Below are positions 43,793 through 55,895 of a stretch of 64,000 bases of DNA, piece by piece. The stretch covers positions 8,556,001-8,620,000 of the forward strand of contig NC_083876.1 of the NCBI RefSeq assembly GCF_032452875.1, in the 5' to 3' direction. The stretch comes from Bos javanicus (lineage: Eukaryota; Chordata; Mammalia; Artiodactyla; Bovidae). Each line of letters opens with the position of its first letter. The stretch's first letter is position 1. Made by a program: the position numbers and the translations under genes. Under the pieces are notes generated by a model. The model was not told where the DNA came from. It was given only the letters and a program-made list of their open reading frames with translations, and searched no databases.

Positions 43793-44235
43793 AGCAAAGT
43801 AAAATTATCTTTAGGAACCATTCTTTTCAAAAATTCAGTAAATTTTTAGGATCTCTGAGCTGGCCCAAAGAGCAAAGCCCATATGTGATTTTCAAGAAAC
43901 AATTTCACAGACTGCTGCTGCCTTTTTCCCTGAGAGGAAGAAAGTTTATCTCAGGTGAGACAGTTATGGACCTTAGGCACATTGTCTCATTGGTATCTAG
44001 AAGTCATTGTGACCTGGTTGAAGGCATGAAATATTCATCCCATTTCAAGAGTTCATGTCCTGGCAGGAAATACCTTAGAAAGTATCTCTCTGATCCTTGC
44101 TTCTTATTTGAATAAATCTGTAGATCCAAACGTGTTTTCTCCAGGACCTGAGTTCAGAAGCAATCTTCCTGCATGGCACACCCTTTCTCTATCTCCAATT
44201 ATATTTTTATTTAAACCCATATTGTGACGTGATGT
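43793..44235. other. Unassigned sequence
   Basis: No repeat or coding signal recognised. Confidence 0.4.
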
Positions 44236-44318
44236 GTGTGGCTTCATCAATGGGGAGGATATTAATAACAGAGGACATGCTACATTTTGGGATAAGGGGC
44301 ACATTGAAAGTCTCTGTA

Positions 44319-47300
44319 TCAGACATCTGGGACAATGTTAAACACACCAACATGCAAATCACAGGAGTCCCAGAAGAAGAAGACAAAAAGAAAGTCCATG
44401 AGAAAATGCTTGAGGAGATAATAGTTGAAAACTTCCCTAAAATGGGGAAGGAAATAGCCACCCAAGCCCAAGAAACCCAGAGAGTCCCAAACAGGATAAA
44501 CCCATGGCAAAACACCTCAAGGCACATATTAATCAAATTAACAAAGATCAACCAAAAACAGCACATATTAAAAGCAGCAAGGAAAAGCAACAAATAATAC
44601 ACAAGGGATCCCCATAAGGATAACAGCTGATCTTTCAATAGAAACTCTTCAGGCCAGAAGGTAATAGCAGAACATACTTAAAGTGATGAAAAAGAAAAAC
44701 CTGCAACCCAGATTACTGTACCCAGCAAGGAGCTCATTCAAATATAAAGGAGAAATCAAAAGCTTTACAGACAAGCAAAACCTGAGAGAATTCAACACCA
44801 CCAAACCAGCTCTTCAACAAATGCTAAAGGATCTTCTCTAGACAGGAAACACAGAAAAGGTGTATAAACTCGAACCCAAAACAACAAAGTAAATGGCGAT
44901 GGAATCATATTTATCAATAATTACCTTAAATGTAAGTGGGTTGAATGCCCCAACCAAAAGATAAAGACTGGCTGAATTGATACTAAAACAAGACCCCTAT
45001 ATATGCTGTCTACAAGAGACCCACCTCAAAACAAGGGACACATACAGACTGAAAGTGAAGGGCTGGGAAAAGATATTTCATGCAAATAGAGACCAAAAGA
45101 AAACAGGAGTAGCAATACTCACATCAGATAAAATAGACTTTGGTATAAAGTCTGTGAAAAGAGACAAAGAAGGACACTACATAATAGTCAAAGGATCAAT
45201 CCAATAAGAAGATATAACTTATATATATTCACCCAACATAGGAGCACTGCAATATACAAGGCAAATGCTAACAAGTATGAAAGGGGAAATTAACAGTAAC
45301 ACAATAATAGTGGGAGACTTTAGTACCCCACTCACATCTATGGATAGATCAACCAAACAGAAATTACCAAGGAAACACAAATTTTAAATGATACAATAGA
45401 CCAGTTAGACCTAATTGATATCTTAGGATATTTCACCCCCAAACAATGAATTTCACCTTTTTGTCAAGTGCACATGGAACATACTTCAGGATAGATCACA
45501 TCCTGGGCCATAAATATAGCCTTGGTTAATTCAAAAAAATTTAAAATCATTTCAAGCATCTTTTCTGATCACAATGCTATAAGATTAGATGTCAACTACA
45601 GGGGAAAAAAAGAGAAAACTATACAAACTACAAAAAAAAAAAAAAAAAAGAACACGCTTCTGACCAACAAATCATGGAAGAAATCAAAATATGCATAGAA
45701 ACAAATGAAAATGAAAGCATGACAAAACCTATGGGATTCAGTTAAAGCAGTGCTAAGAGGAAGGTTCATAGCAATACTAGTTACCTCAAGAAACAAGAGA
45801 AAAATCAAATAAATAACCTAACTTTACACCTAAAGCAACTAGAAAAAGAAGAACCCCAGGGTTGGTAGAAGGAAAGAAATCATAAAAATTAGGGCAGAAA
45901 TAAATGACAAAGAAACAAAGGAGACAATATCAAAAACCAACAAAACTAAAAGCTGGTTCTTTGAGAAGATAAATAAAATAGACAAACCATTAGCCAGATT
46001 CATTAAGAAAAAAAAGGGAGAATCAAATCAACAAAATTAGAAATGAAAATGGAGAAATCACAACAGACAACACAGAAATACAACGGATCATAAGAGACTA
46101 CTATCAACAACTACATGACAATAAAATGGACAACTTGGAAGAAAGGGACAAATTCTTAGAAAAATGTAACCTTCCAAAACTGAGCCAGGAAGAAATAGAA
46201 ATTCTTAACAGACCTATCACAAGCATGGAAATCGAAACTGTAATCAAAAATCTTCCAACAAACAAAAGCCCAGGACCAGATGGTTTCACAGGTGAATTCT
46301 ACCAAAAATTTAGAGAAGAGCTAACATATATCCTACTTAAACTCTTCCAGAAAATTCAGACGAAGGTAAACTGCCAAACTCATTCTATGAGGCCACCATT
46401 ACCCTGATACCAAAACCAGGCAAAGATGCCACAAAAAAAGAAAACTACAGGCCAATATCACTGATGAACATAGATGCAAAACTCTTTAACAAAATTCTAG
46501 CAAACAGAATCCAACAACGTATTAAAAAGATCATACATCATGACCAAGTGGGCTTTATCCCAGGGATGCAAGGATTCTTCAATATTTGCAAATCAATCAA
46601 TGTGATACACCACATTAACAAACTGAAAGATGAAAAACATATGATTATCTCATATGGTAGATGTAGAGAAAGCCTTTGACAAAATTCAACATCCATTTAT
46701 GATAAAACCCTCCATAGCAGGCATAGAAGGAACATACCTCAACATAATAAAAGCCGTATATTATAAACCCACTGGAAATATGATCCTCAATGATGAAAAA
46801 TTGAAAGCATTTCCCCTAAAGTCAGAAACAAGACAAGGGTGCCCACTCTCACCACTACTATTCATAATAGTTTTGGAAGTTATAGCCATGGCAGAGAAGG
46901 AAAAGCAATAAAAGGAATCCAGATTGGAAAAGAAGAAGTAAAACTTTCACTGTTTGCAGATGACATGATCCTCTACATAGAAAGCCCTAAAGACAGCACC
47001 AAAAAGTTATTAGAGCTAATCAATGAATATAGGAAAATTGCAAGATATAAAATTAACAAACAGAAATCCCTTACATTCCTATACATTAACAATGAGAAAA
47101 CAGAAAGAGAAATTAAGTAAACAATTCCATTCTCCATTGCGACAAAAAGAATAAAATACTGAGGAATAAATCTACCTAAAGAAGCAAAAGACTTATATAT
47201 AGAAAACTATAACACACTGATGAAAGAAAACAAAGATGACACAAATAGATGGAGAAATATGCCATGTTTGTGGATTAGAAGAATTAATATAGTGAAAATG

Positions 47301-49317
47301 CATATACTGCCCAAAGCAATCTATAGATTCAATGCAATCCATATTAAGCTACCAATGGTATTTTTTCACAGAACTAGAACAAATAATTTCACTATTTGTA
47401 TGGAAACACAAAAAACCTCGAATAGCCAAAGCAATCTTGAGAAAGAAAAATGGAACTGGAGGATCAACCTGACAGATTTAAGACTATACTACAAAGCTAC
47501 AGTCATCAAGACAGTATGGCACTGCCATAAAGACATAAATATAGATCAATGGAACAAAATAGAAAGCCCAGAGATAAATCCATGCACCTATGGACACCTT
47601 ATCTTTGACAAAGGAGGCAAGAATATACAATGGAGAAAAGATCATCTCTTTAAAAAGTGGTGCTGGGAAAACTTGTCAACAACCTGTAAAAGAATGAAAC
47701 TAGAACACTTTCTAACACCATACACAAAAATAAATTCAAAATGGATTAAAGATCTAAACATAAGACCAGAAACTATAAAACTCCTAGAGGAAAACATAGG
47801 CAAAACACTCTCTGACATAAATCACAGCAGAATCCTCTATGACCCCCTTCCCAGAGTAATAGAAATAAAAGGAAAAGTAAAGAAATAGGACCTAATTAAA
47901 CTTAAAAGCTTTTGCACAACAAAGGAAGGTGAAAAGACAGCCTTTAGAATGGAAGAAAATAATAGCAAATGAAGCAACTGACAAAGAATTAATCTAAAAA
48001 ATATACAAGCAGCTCATGCAGCTCAATACCAGAAAAATAAACAACCCAATCAAAAAATGGGCCAAGGAACTAAAGAGACATTTCTCCAAAGAAGATATAC
48101 AGATGGCTAACAAACACATGAAAAGATGCTCAACATCACTCATTATCAGAGAAATGCAAATCAAAACCACAATGAGGTACCATCTCATGCTGGTCAGAAC
48201 AAATGCTATCAAAAAGTCTACAAACAAGTGCTGGAGACAGTGTGGAGAAAAGGGAACCCTCTTATACTGTTGATGGGAATGCAAACTAGTACAGCCACTA
48301 TGGAGAACAGTGTGGAATTTCCTTAAAAAACTGGAAATAGAACTGCCATACAATCCAGCAATCACACTGCTAGGCATAGAAACCGAGGAAACCAGAATTG
48401 AAAGAGACACATCTACCCCAATGTTCATCACAGCACTTACGGACAAGGGTGGGGAACAAGAGGGAGAGGGTGAGATGAATGGAGAGAGCAGCATGGATCC
48501 ATGTACACCAACATTTGTAAATAGACAACCAGTGGGAATTTGCTGTATGACTCAGGGAACTCAAACTATGGAGAACAGTGTGGAGATTCCTTAAAAAACT
48601 GGAAATAGAACTGCCTTATGACCCAGCAGTGGGTCATAAGCATACACACCAAGGAAACCAGAATTGAAAGAGACACGTGTACCCCAATGTTCATTGCAGC
48701 ACTGTTTACAATAGCTACGACATGGAAGCAACCTAGATGTCCATCGGCAGATGAATGGATAAGAAAGCTGTGGTACATACACACAATGGATATTACTCAA
48801 CTATAAAAAAGAATGCTTTTGAATCAGTTCTAATGAGGTGGATGAAACTGGAGCCTATTATACACAGTGAAGTAAGTCAGATGAAAAACACCAATACAGT
48901 ATATTAACACTTGTATATGTAGTTTATAAAGATGGTAATGACAACCCTCTATGTGAGATAGCAAAAGAGACACAGATATAGAGAGGACTTTTGGACTCTG
49001 TGGGAGGAGAGGGTGGGATGATTTGAGAGAATAGCATTGAAACATGTGTATTACCATATGTGAAGTGGATGACCAGTCCAAGTTCGATGCATGAAACAGA
49101 GCACTCAAAGCCGGTGCACTGGGAAAATCCTGAGGGATGGGGTGGGGAGGGAGGTGGGAAGGAGATTCAGGATGGGGGACACATGTGCACCCATGGCTGA
49201 TTCATGTCAATGTATGGCAAAACCAACCACAGTATTTTAGAGTAATTAGCCTCCAGTTAAATAAATAAACTAATTTTTTTAAGTAAAAAAATAAAAATAC
49301 AAAACAGAAAAAAAAGA
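44319..49317 (+). mobile_element. Long L1, 5' truncated in ORF1, with rearranged 3' region
   Basis: 5.0 kb in sense orientation: ORF1 C-terminal part (to about 44597), ORF2 (about 44880-48800) and 3' UTR with A-rich tail (49260-49317). Flanks AAAGTCTCTGTA (44307-44318) and AAATTCTCTGTA (49318-49329) are a 12-base TSD with one change. At 48441-48564 sequence from another L1 3' UTR is spliced in, and the ORF2 segment 48297-48440 is repeated at 48565-48698. A perfect 11-base hairpin lies at 48615-48640. Confidence 0.92.
44880..48800 (+). pseudogene. L1 ORF2 remnant
   Basis: Endonuclease start near 44890 with CLQETHLKTRDTYRLKVKGW at 45010-45069, reverse transcriptase QGCPLSPLLF near 46830-46865 and FADDM at 46953-46967, and the C-terminal PYTKINSKWIKDLNIRPETI segment near 47720. 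Many breaks: frames at 44977-45207, 46126-46407, 46464-46679, 46654-46911, 46839-47120 and 47220-47888 are in different phases. An 18-base A-run (45632-45649) is one of the indel sites. Not functional. Confidence 0.88.
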
Positions 49318-49559
49318 AAATTCTCTGTACCTTCCTTTCCATTTTGCTGTGAACCTAAAACTGCTCAAAAAAATCTTTGCAAAAATTCCAGTGTCCTGCC
49401 ATGATCCTACCATTTATCCACATGAAATTATGTACTGCTAAAGCAGGGCACTTTGCACTAGGTTCTGAAGATATAAATGTGAATAAAGATGATTCCTATA
49501 GTTATTGGACACAAACTTAAAAAGACAATACAAAATCCATAAGGATAACCTTATATATA

Positions 49560-49725
49560 AGATTCAGTCTTCAACTAACCCTGTAAGCTAAGTATTGCTA
49601 CCTCCTTATTACAGATGAGCCTTACAGACATTGAGGGATTTACCTGTAATCACAAAACTAATAAGTGGCCAACATAGGGTTCAATACAATTCTGATTACA
49701 GAACTGAACTTATAGACACAGTACA
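49560..49725 (-). mobile_element. MIR SINE
   Basis: Antisense MIR order: 'ctccttattacagatgagcc' (49602), 'tgtaatcacaaaactaataagtgg' (49646). The preceding 49430-49520 may belong to another ancient repeat but is not assigned. Confidence 0.7.
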
Positions 49726-50364
49726 GCATCAAATTGTGCAGAAGTTCATTTACTCAATCAGCATATCATTATAGACACTGCCTGCCAGGCCTTACTCAAG
49801 GATCTGGATAATAGTTCAACTCAGAAAAAGGCAGAGAAATGAAGGCAGGACCAGTGACTACAGGTAGAAATGAAAACTTGATCGAAGACAGGCACAGGTC
49901 AGTGTTTTGAGTAAACACAAGGTATTAACAGAATCAAATAGGCTCATTGTCTGCATTCTGCTTGGCTCTGAGCAGGGATAGGGATTTGTCCCTGCCAAGG
50001 TCTTTTCTACCTCTTGCTGTGTGAGAGAAAGAGAAAGCAAGTTCTGAACGAATACCATATGATAAGTTTAGGGTCATGAAATGAATCAATTCTGCTCAGG
50101 GAGCATCAGAATGGGGAGTGAGAGGTCAGAAACACTCCAGAGAAAAAAATCTGAAAGAATGAGTCAGATTTTATAATGAGCTGTTTCAGATCAATCTACC
50201 CCAGTTATCCCACTTGCATTTCTTATCACAACCTGGTATTTGGGAGTTTATTAAGGCTCTGAACCTCTTAACACAGTTCAATCAATATAAGGATGAAGAT
50301 TGCAAGACAGATCTTTCCAAACTGGAAATTCATATGTATGGCCTTCCCATATTGCTTTAGTCTT
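49726..50364. other. Unassigned sequence
   Basis: No gene or clear repeat. 49745-49815 resembles the common 'tactcaatcagcatat...cactgcctgccaggc' type of ancient SINE/LINE tail but is too diverged to name. Confidence 0.35.
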
Positions 50365-50374
50365 TATATAAAGT

Positions 50375-50500
50375 GGTCAGAGGAGCCTGACGGGCTACAG
50401 TCCATGGGGTCACAAAGAGTTGGACATGACTGAGTGACTAACATTTTCATGTATATAAACATACATGTATTTATATGGGCTTCCCTGATAGCTCAGATTG
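50375..50500 (+). mobile_element. Rearranged SINE fragment
   Basis: The SINE 3' part (50376-50444, 'ctacagtccatggggtcac') is followed after 30 AT-rich bases by a SINE head ('gggcttccctgatagctcag', 50478-50497). TATATAAAGT occurs at both edges (50365-50374, 50501-50510). The 3' part precedes the 5' part. Confidence 0.6.
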
Positions 50501-50540
50501 TATATAAAGTACTTATACTTCTTTCTAGGAAGCTTCAAAA

Positions 50541-50563
50541 TGTGTGTGTGTGTGTGTGTGTGT
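50541..50563. repeat. TG microsatellite
   Basis: Perfect (TG)11, followed by a TACATA-rich stretch to about 50600. Confidence 0.95.
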
Positions 50564-50569
50564 ACATAG

Positions 50570-51364
50570 GTACATGTATATGCATATACATATATACATA
50601 AAACCATCCCAACCTCAGCATTTTTGCAAAATGTCATAGGTATTGATAATATCAATATTAGCACTAAATGGAGACCTTGTAATAGTTGAGCTGTCTCTCC
50701 TGGTCCTGTCCCCATCTTGGTGAACTGACACAGATCTCACCCACTGCTTCCCCTTATCCTACATCCTGCGCACTTTCCTCTTTTTAAGCAAATCTTGTTA
50801 TAAACAATTCCAGTAAACAGGTGATGTAGAAATCACAGTGACAGATGAGTTTTCACACACATACAGTTTTCACATTTCTTTGGGAAAATATATATTTTTC
50901 ATAGAACTTAACAAACTTCCAGAGTTATCTCATGATAACATTCTGGGAAAGAATATAGTGGGAGCCCACCCATGTCCATATCACAGATGAAGAACCAGTC
51001 AGAGGATACAGGACCCAGGCAGGTTATGACCATGGCCCCTAATGTCAGAAACTGGACCTGAAATACATGTTTCCCACATCATATTTTTCCTTTTTTCTCT
51101 CTGTCATCAAACATTAACTTTTAGGGTTACTAAATACATAGATAAGAAAAACAACATTTTGTTCCTAAATTTATGCAACATTTTACAGACAAATGCTTTC
51201 ACAATACTCAACCTTTTCTGTCTTGGGTACAAAAAGCTATTAGAATTAGTAAAAGCTTAGTCTTGAGTGTTTTCCCTACTCTAAATGTTCATATTTATGA
51301 ACATCACATATTCATGTGATGGAACAATAAGTTGATTTTGTTAACTTCAGAACCAAATGCACTT
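50570..51364. other. Unassigned sequence
   Basis: No repeat family or gene recognised beyond AT-rich patches. Confidence 0.4.
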
Positions 51365-51500
51365 TTTAAAATTTATTTATTTTTTACTGAAGGATAATTG
51401 CTTTATAGAATTTTGCTGTTTTCTGTCAAACCTCAATGTGAGTCGGCCATAGGTATACATATATCCCCTCCCTTTGAGACTCCCTCCCATTGCTTGTTCA
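51365..51500 (-). mobile_element. L1 3' end, antisense, short
   Basis: 'ttactgaaggataattgc' (51384) and 'gtatacatatatcccctccc' (51453) are the antisense L1 terminus. About 130 bases. Confidence 0.65.
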
Positions 51501-51587
51501 TGAAACTACGGTATGTCTTTGAAAATACTTTTGGTGATCTTATTTAATACTTTTTTATAAAAAGCAATCAAATATTTCTCAGCATTT

Positions 51588-54549
51588 CTTGACATTCACT
51601 AATTAAGTTGTGTCTGGCTCTTTGTGACCCCATGGACTACAGAACACCAGGCTTCACTGTCTTTCACTATCTCCTAGAGTTCGCTCAAATTCATGTCCAT
51701 TGAGTCAGTGATGCTATCTAACCATCTCATCCTCTGCCGCTCTCTTCTCCTTTTGCCTTCAATCTTTTGCAGGATCAGGGTCTTTTCCAATGAGTCAGCT
51801 CTTCACATCAGATGGCCAACATATTGGAGCTTCAGCATCAATCCTTCCAATGAATATTCAGGGTGGATTTCTTTTAGGATTGACTGGATTCATTACCTTG
51901 CAGTCCAAAAGAGTCTCAAGAATCTTCTCCAGCACAATTCAAAAGCATCAGTTTTTCAGCTCTCAGCCTTCTTTATGGTCCAACTCTCACATCCGTACAT
52001 GGCTACTGGAAAAAATATAGCTTTGATTATATGGACCTTTGTTAGAAAAGTGATATTTCTGCTTTTTAATACACTGTCTAGGTTTGTCATAGCTTTCCTT
52101 CCAAGGAGCAAGCATCTTTTAATTTCATGGCTGCAGTTACTGTCCGCAGGGATTTTGGAGCTCAGGAAAATAAAATCTGTTACTGCTTTCATTTTTCTCC
52201 CCTTTTATTTGCCATGAAATGATGGGACTGGATGCCATAATCTTAGTTTTTTGAACGTTGAGTTTTAAGTCAGCTCTTTTCACTCTCCTCTTTCACCTAA
52301 TCAAGAGGCTCTTTAGGTCCTCTTTACCCTCTAACATTAGAATGGTGTCACCTGCATATCTGTTTTTGCTGATATTTCTACTGGCAATTTTGATTCCAGT
52401 TTATGATAATCCAGCCCAACATTTTGAATGATGTACTTTGCATATAAGTTAAATAAGCAGGGTGACAATATACAACCTTGACCTACTCCTTTCCCAATTT
52501 TAAACCAGTTCGTTGTTCCATGTAAGGTTCTAACTGTTGCTTCTTGATCCACATACAGGTTTCTCAGGAGACAGGTAGGGTGGCCTGATAATCCCATCTC
52601 TTGAAGAATTTTCCAGTTTGTTGTGATGCACACAGTCAAATGCTTTAGTGTAGTCAATGAAGCAGAAGTGAATGTTTTTTCTGGAATTCCCTTGCTTTCT
52701 CTATGATCCAGTGAATGTTAGCAATTTAATCTCTAGCTCCTCTGCCTTTTCTAAACCCAGCTTGTACACCAGGAAGTTCTTGGTTCATGAACTACTAAAG
52801 CCTAACTTCAAGGATTTTGGGCATAAGCTTACTAGCTTGAGAAATGAGCACCATTGTTAGGTAGACAGAACATTGTTTGGCACTGCCCTTCTTTGGGACT
52901 GCAGTGAAAACTGACCTTTTCCAATTCTCTGGCCACTGTTGAGTTTTCCAAATTTGCTGACATACTGAGTGCAGCACTTTTACAGCATCATCTTTTAGGA
53001 TTTGAAATAGCTCAACTGGAATTCCATCACCTCTACTAGCTTTGCTCATTGTAATACCTTCTAAGGCCCACTTGACTTCACACCCTAGAATGTCTGGCCC
53101 TAGGTGAGTGACCACACTATTGTGGTTACCCCAGTCTTATGACCTTTTTATATAGTTCTTCTGTTTATTCCTGCCACCTCTTTTTAATCTCATCTGTCTC
53201 TGTTAGGTCCTTACTGCTTCTGTTCTTTATCATGCCCATCTTTGCATGAAATGTTCCCTTTGTAGCTCCAATTTTCTTGAAGAGATCTCTAGCCTTCCCC
53301 ATTCTATTATTATCCTTTACTTCTTTGCATTGTTTCTTGAAGAAGGCCTCCTCACCTCTCCTTGCTATCCTCTGGAACTCTGCATTCAGATGGCTATATC
53401 TTTTCCTTTCTCCCTTGCTTTTCCCTTCTCTTTCCTCAGCTGTTTGTAAAGCTTCCTCAGACAACCACTGCCTTCTTGCATTTTTTTTTTCCTTTGAGAC
53501 GGTTTTGGTCACTGCCTCCTGTATATTTCATGAACCTCTGTCCATAGTTCTTTAGGCGCTCTGTCTACCAGATCTAATCCCTTCAATCTATTTGTCACCT
53601 CCACTGTGTTTGCCGTGTCACCTCCAGGGTGTTTGCTATGGCCAGTACATTCTCTTGACAAAACTCTGTTAGCCTTTGACCTGCTTCATTTTGTACTCCA
53701 AGGCCAAATTTGATTGATACTCCAGATATCTCTTGACTTCCTACTTTTGCATTCCAATCCCCTGTGATGAAAAGAACATTGTTTTTGCTGTTAGTTCTAG
53801 AAGGTCTTGCAGGTCTTCATAGAACTGGTTAACTTCAGCTACATCGGCTTGGGCATAGACTTGGGTGTTGTGGTTTGTCTTGGAAATGAACTGAGATCAT
53901 TCTGTCATTTTTAAAACTGCACCCAGCTACTGCATTTTGGACTCTTTTGTTGATTATTGAGGGCTATTCCATTTCTTCTAAGGGATTCTTGCCTACAGTA
54001 GTAGATACAATGGTCACCTGATTTAAATCTTTGCACTTCCCTGTCCATTTTAGTTCACTGATTCCAAAGATGTCGGTGTTCACTCTTGCCATCTCCTGCT
54101 TGACCACCTCCAATTTACCTTGACTCATGGACCTAACATTCCAGGTTTCTATGCAGTATTGTTCTTTACAGCACTGGACTTTGCTTTCACCACCAGGTAC
54201 ATCCACAACTGGGCATCGTTTCTGCTTTGGTTCAGCCACTTCATCCTTCCTGAAACTGTTAACAATTGCCCTCTGCTCTTCCCAAGTAGTATATTGGACA
54301 TCTTCCGACCTGGGGCACTCATCTTCTGGTGTTATATCTTCTTGCTTTTTCATACTGTTCATGTTCATGGGGTTCTCACAGCAAGAATACTAAAGTGGTT
54401 TGTTATTCCCTCCTCGAATGGACCACATTTTCTCAGAACTCTCCACTCCGACCTGTCCTCCCTGCGTGGCCCTGCGTGGCATGTCTCATAGCTTTATTGA
54501 GTTGTGCAAGCCCCTTCAGCATGACAAAACTCTGACCTATAAAGGGGGA
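51588..54549 (-). mobile_element. BovB (copy 15), 2.96 kb, older and nearly complete, perfect 11-bp TSD
   Basis: Antisense element between TCTCAGCATTT at 51577-51587 and 54550-54560. It includes 3' end, reverse transcriptase (frames 52337-52657, 52795-53115), basic linker (53165-53512), endonuclease N-terminus (53964-54368, with ETWNVRSMSQGKLEVVKQEM) and a 5' leader (54410-54549). It differs from copy 7 at many positions and in the 5' leader, so it looks like an older subfamily. Multiple frameshifts; part of the endonuclease (53590-53960) is shortened. Confidence 0.93.
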
Positions 54550-54560
54550 TCTCAGCATTT

Positions 54561-54861
54561 GGCCCATCTCAAATCAATGAATCGTGTGCTTATGTTCAGT
54601 GCTGTAACCTCCATGTGGGGCTTCAGGATATCTGATGAATATAGGATCATGTGGGCAAGTTCAGAGATGGCATCTCTAATCTGTAAAAGATTTAGAGATG
54701 ACACCAGATTGCTTAACTTCTTGGTAGTATCAGAAAAGTTTTGCCATTAAGGTCAAAATTACAACTAGATTGACACAAGCCTGTGGGACATAGTACTCTC
54801 CCCTCTTTAGCTATAAGTAGGGCTGGTCTGGAGATAGTTTCTATATCACCTGATATATTGA
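54561..54861. other. Unassigned sequence
   Basis: Target region of BovB copy 15; no repeat or coding signal recognised. Confidence 0.4.
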
Positions 54862-55392
54862 TTTGCTAGGGCTCTTACAACAAAGTACCGCAAACTAAGT
54901 AGCTTACAGAAAATGAATATATAGTCTCAGTTCTGGAAGATCTGGTGTTGTCAATGATCAGGGTGTTGGCAGAGCTGGTTCCTTCTAAGGACAGTGAGGG
55001 AATAACTATTCCAGGTTTCTCTTCTAGCTTTTGGTGGCTTTCTGGCATGCTTGATATTCTTTAACTTCTGCTGCCAAAAATCTATGTACCTTCCTATCCT
55101 TTTTGCTGTGAACCTAAAACTGCTCTAAAAATGTATTTGCAAAATACAATCTCTGTCTTTATTTCCACATGGCATTCTTCCTCTGTGTGTGCATATCTGT
55201 TTCTAATTTTTTTCCTTTTAATGAGGATACCAGGACAATTGGCCTGAGGATGGTCCACACTTTTCCAAAATTATCTCATTTTAATTTATTATCACTTCAA
55301 TGACCCTGTTTCAAACAAGGTCACATTCTGAGGTAACGGGGTTTAGGGCTTCAACAGGTGAATTTCTGTGGGACACAGGTCAGTCTATGATA
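54862..55392 (-). mobile_element. MLT1-type MaLR LTR with an inserted L1M tail
   Basis: Antisense LTR with 'tagggctcttacaacaaagtacc' (54869), 'ctcagttctggaagatctgg' (54926) and 'aacaaggtcacattctgagg' (55313-55332), in the order of MLT1. A 70-base piece (55073-55145) with 'ctgtgaacctaaaactgctc' is an L1M 3' terminus, not LTR. Confidence 0.75.
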
Positions 55393-55895
55393 TCCGGGAA
55401 GAGAACTCATGGTCCACACAAAATGCCCAATGAACAGGGCTTAGGTTCTGGTTGTGTTTTTTTATAACCCTATGAAGGAGGCAGGGATTTGTCAACTGCC
55501 AAGAGGTCAATTAGAATCATACAAAAGGAAAAAAGATCTCAGAGTTCCTATGGTGAGAATCATGTGGCCTTGGCCAGTAGGTAGATGAAATGCATGTAGG
55601 CATCTTGGCAGATAACATCACTACTGGAATCACCCAAATGCACAACCTCCTGAAGAGATTCAGATTCCTTTTATTCACAAGATCGAGCAATGTTATTGAT
55701 GCTTAGGCAGTAGTAAAGTACCCTTGATGAGATGTGCAGAAGTCATTTAGAATCCCCTGGAACCATGTGTTTTTTGACAATGATGAATGGGGATTGTTAC
55801 CACTCCATCATCTCAGGGTCCAGTGGGACAGAATGCAGCAGATAAAAATACCACATATTCTCTTTTGAATTATATAGACTTCAAAAGTATAATGT
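55393..55895. other. Unassigned sequence
   Basis: No clear repeat or coding feature. Confidence 0.4.

Larger units (their letters stand above)
44236..49390 (+). mobile_element. Ancient L1M 3' end, split by a 5-kb L1
   Basis: 44236-44318 ('caatggggaggatattaataac') and 49318-49390 ('tctctgtaccttcctttcc', 'ctgtgaacctaaaactgctc') are consecutive parts of an L1MB-like 3' UTR. The insertion of 44319-49317 separates them. Confidence 0.65.

Noticed and set aside
47220..47888. 222-residue open frame on the plus strand
   Set aside because: C-terminal L1 ORF2 sequence; its beginning and end are set by mutations in the L1, not by a gene start and stop.
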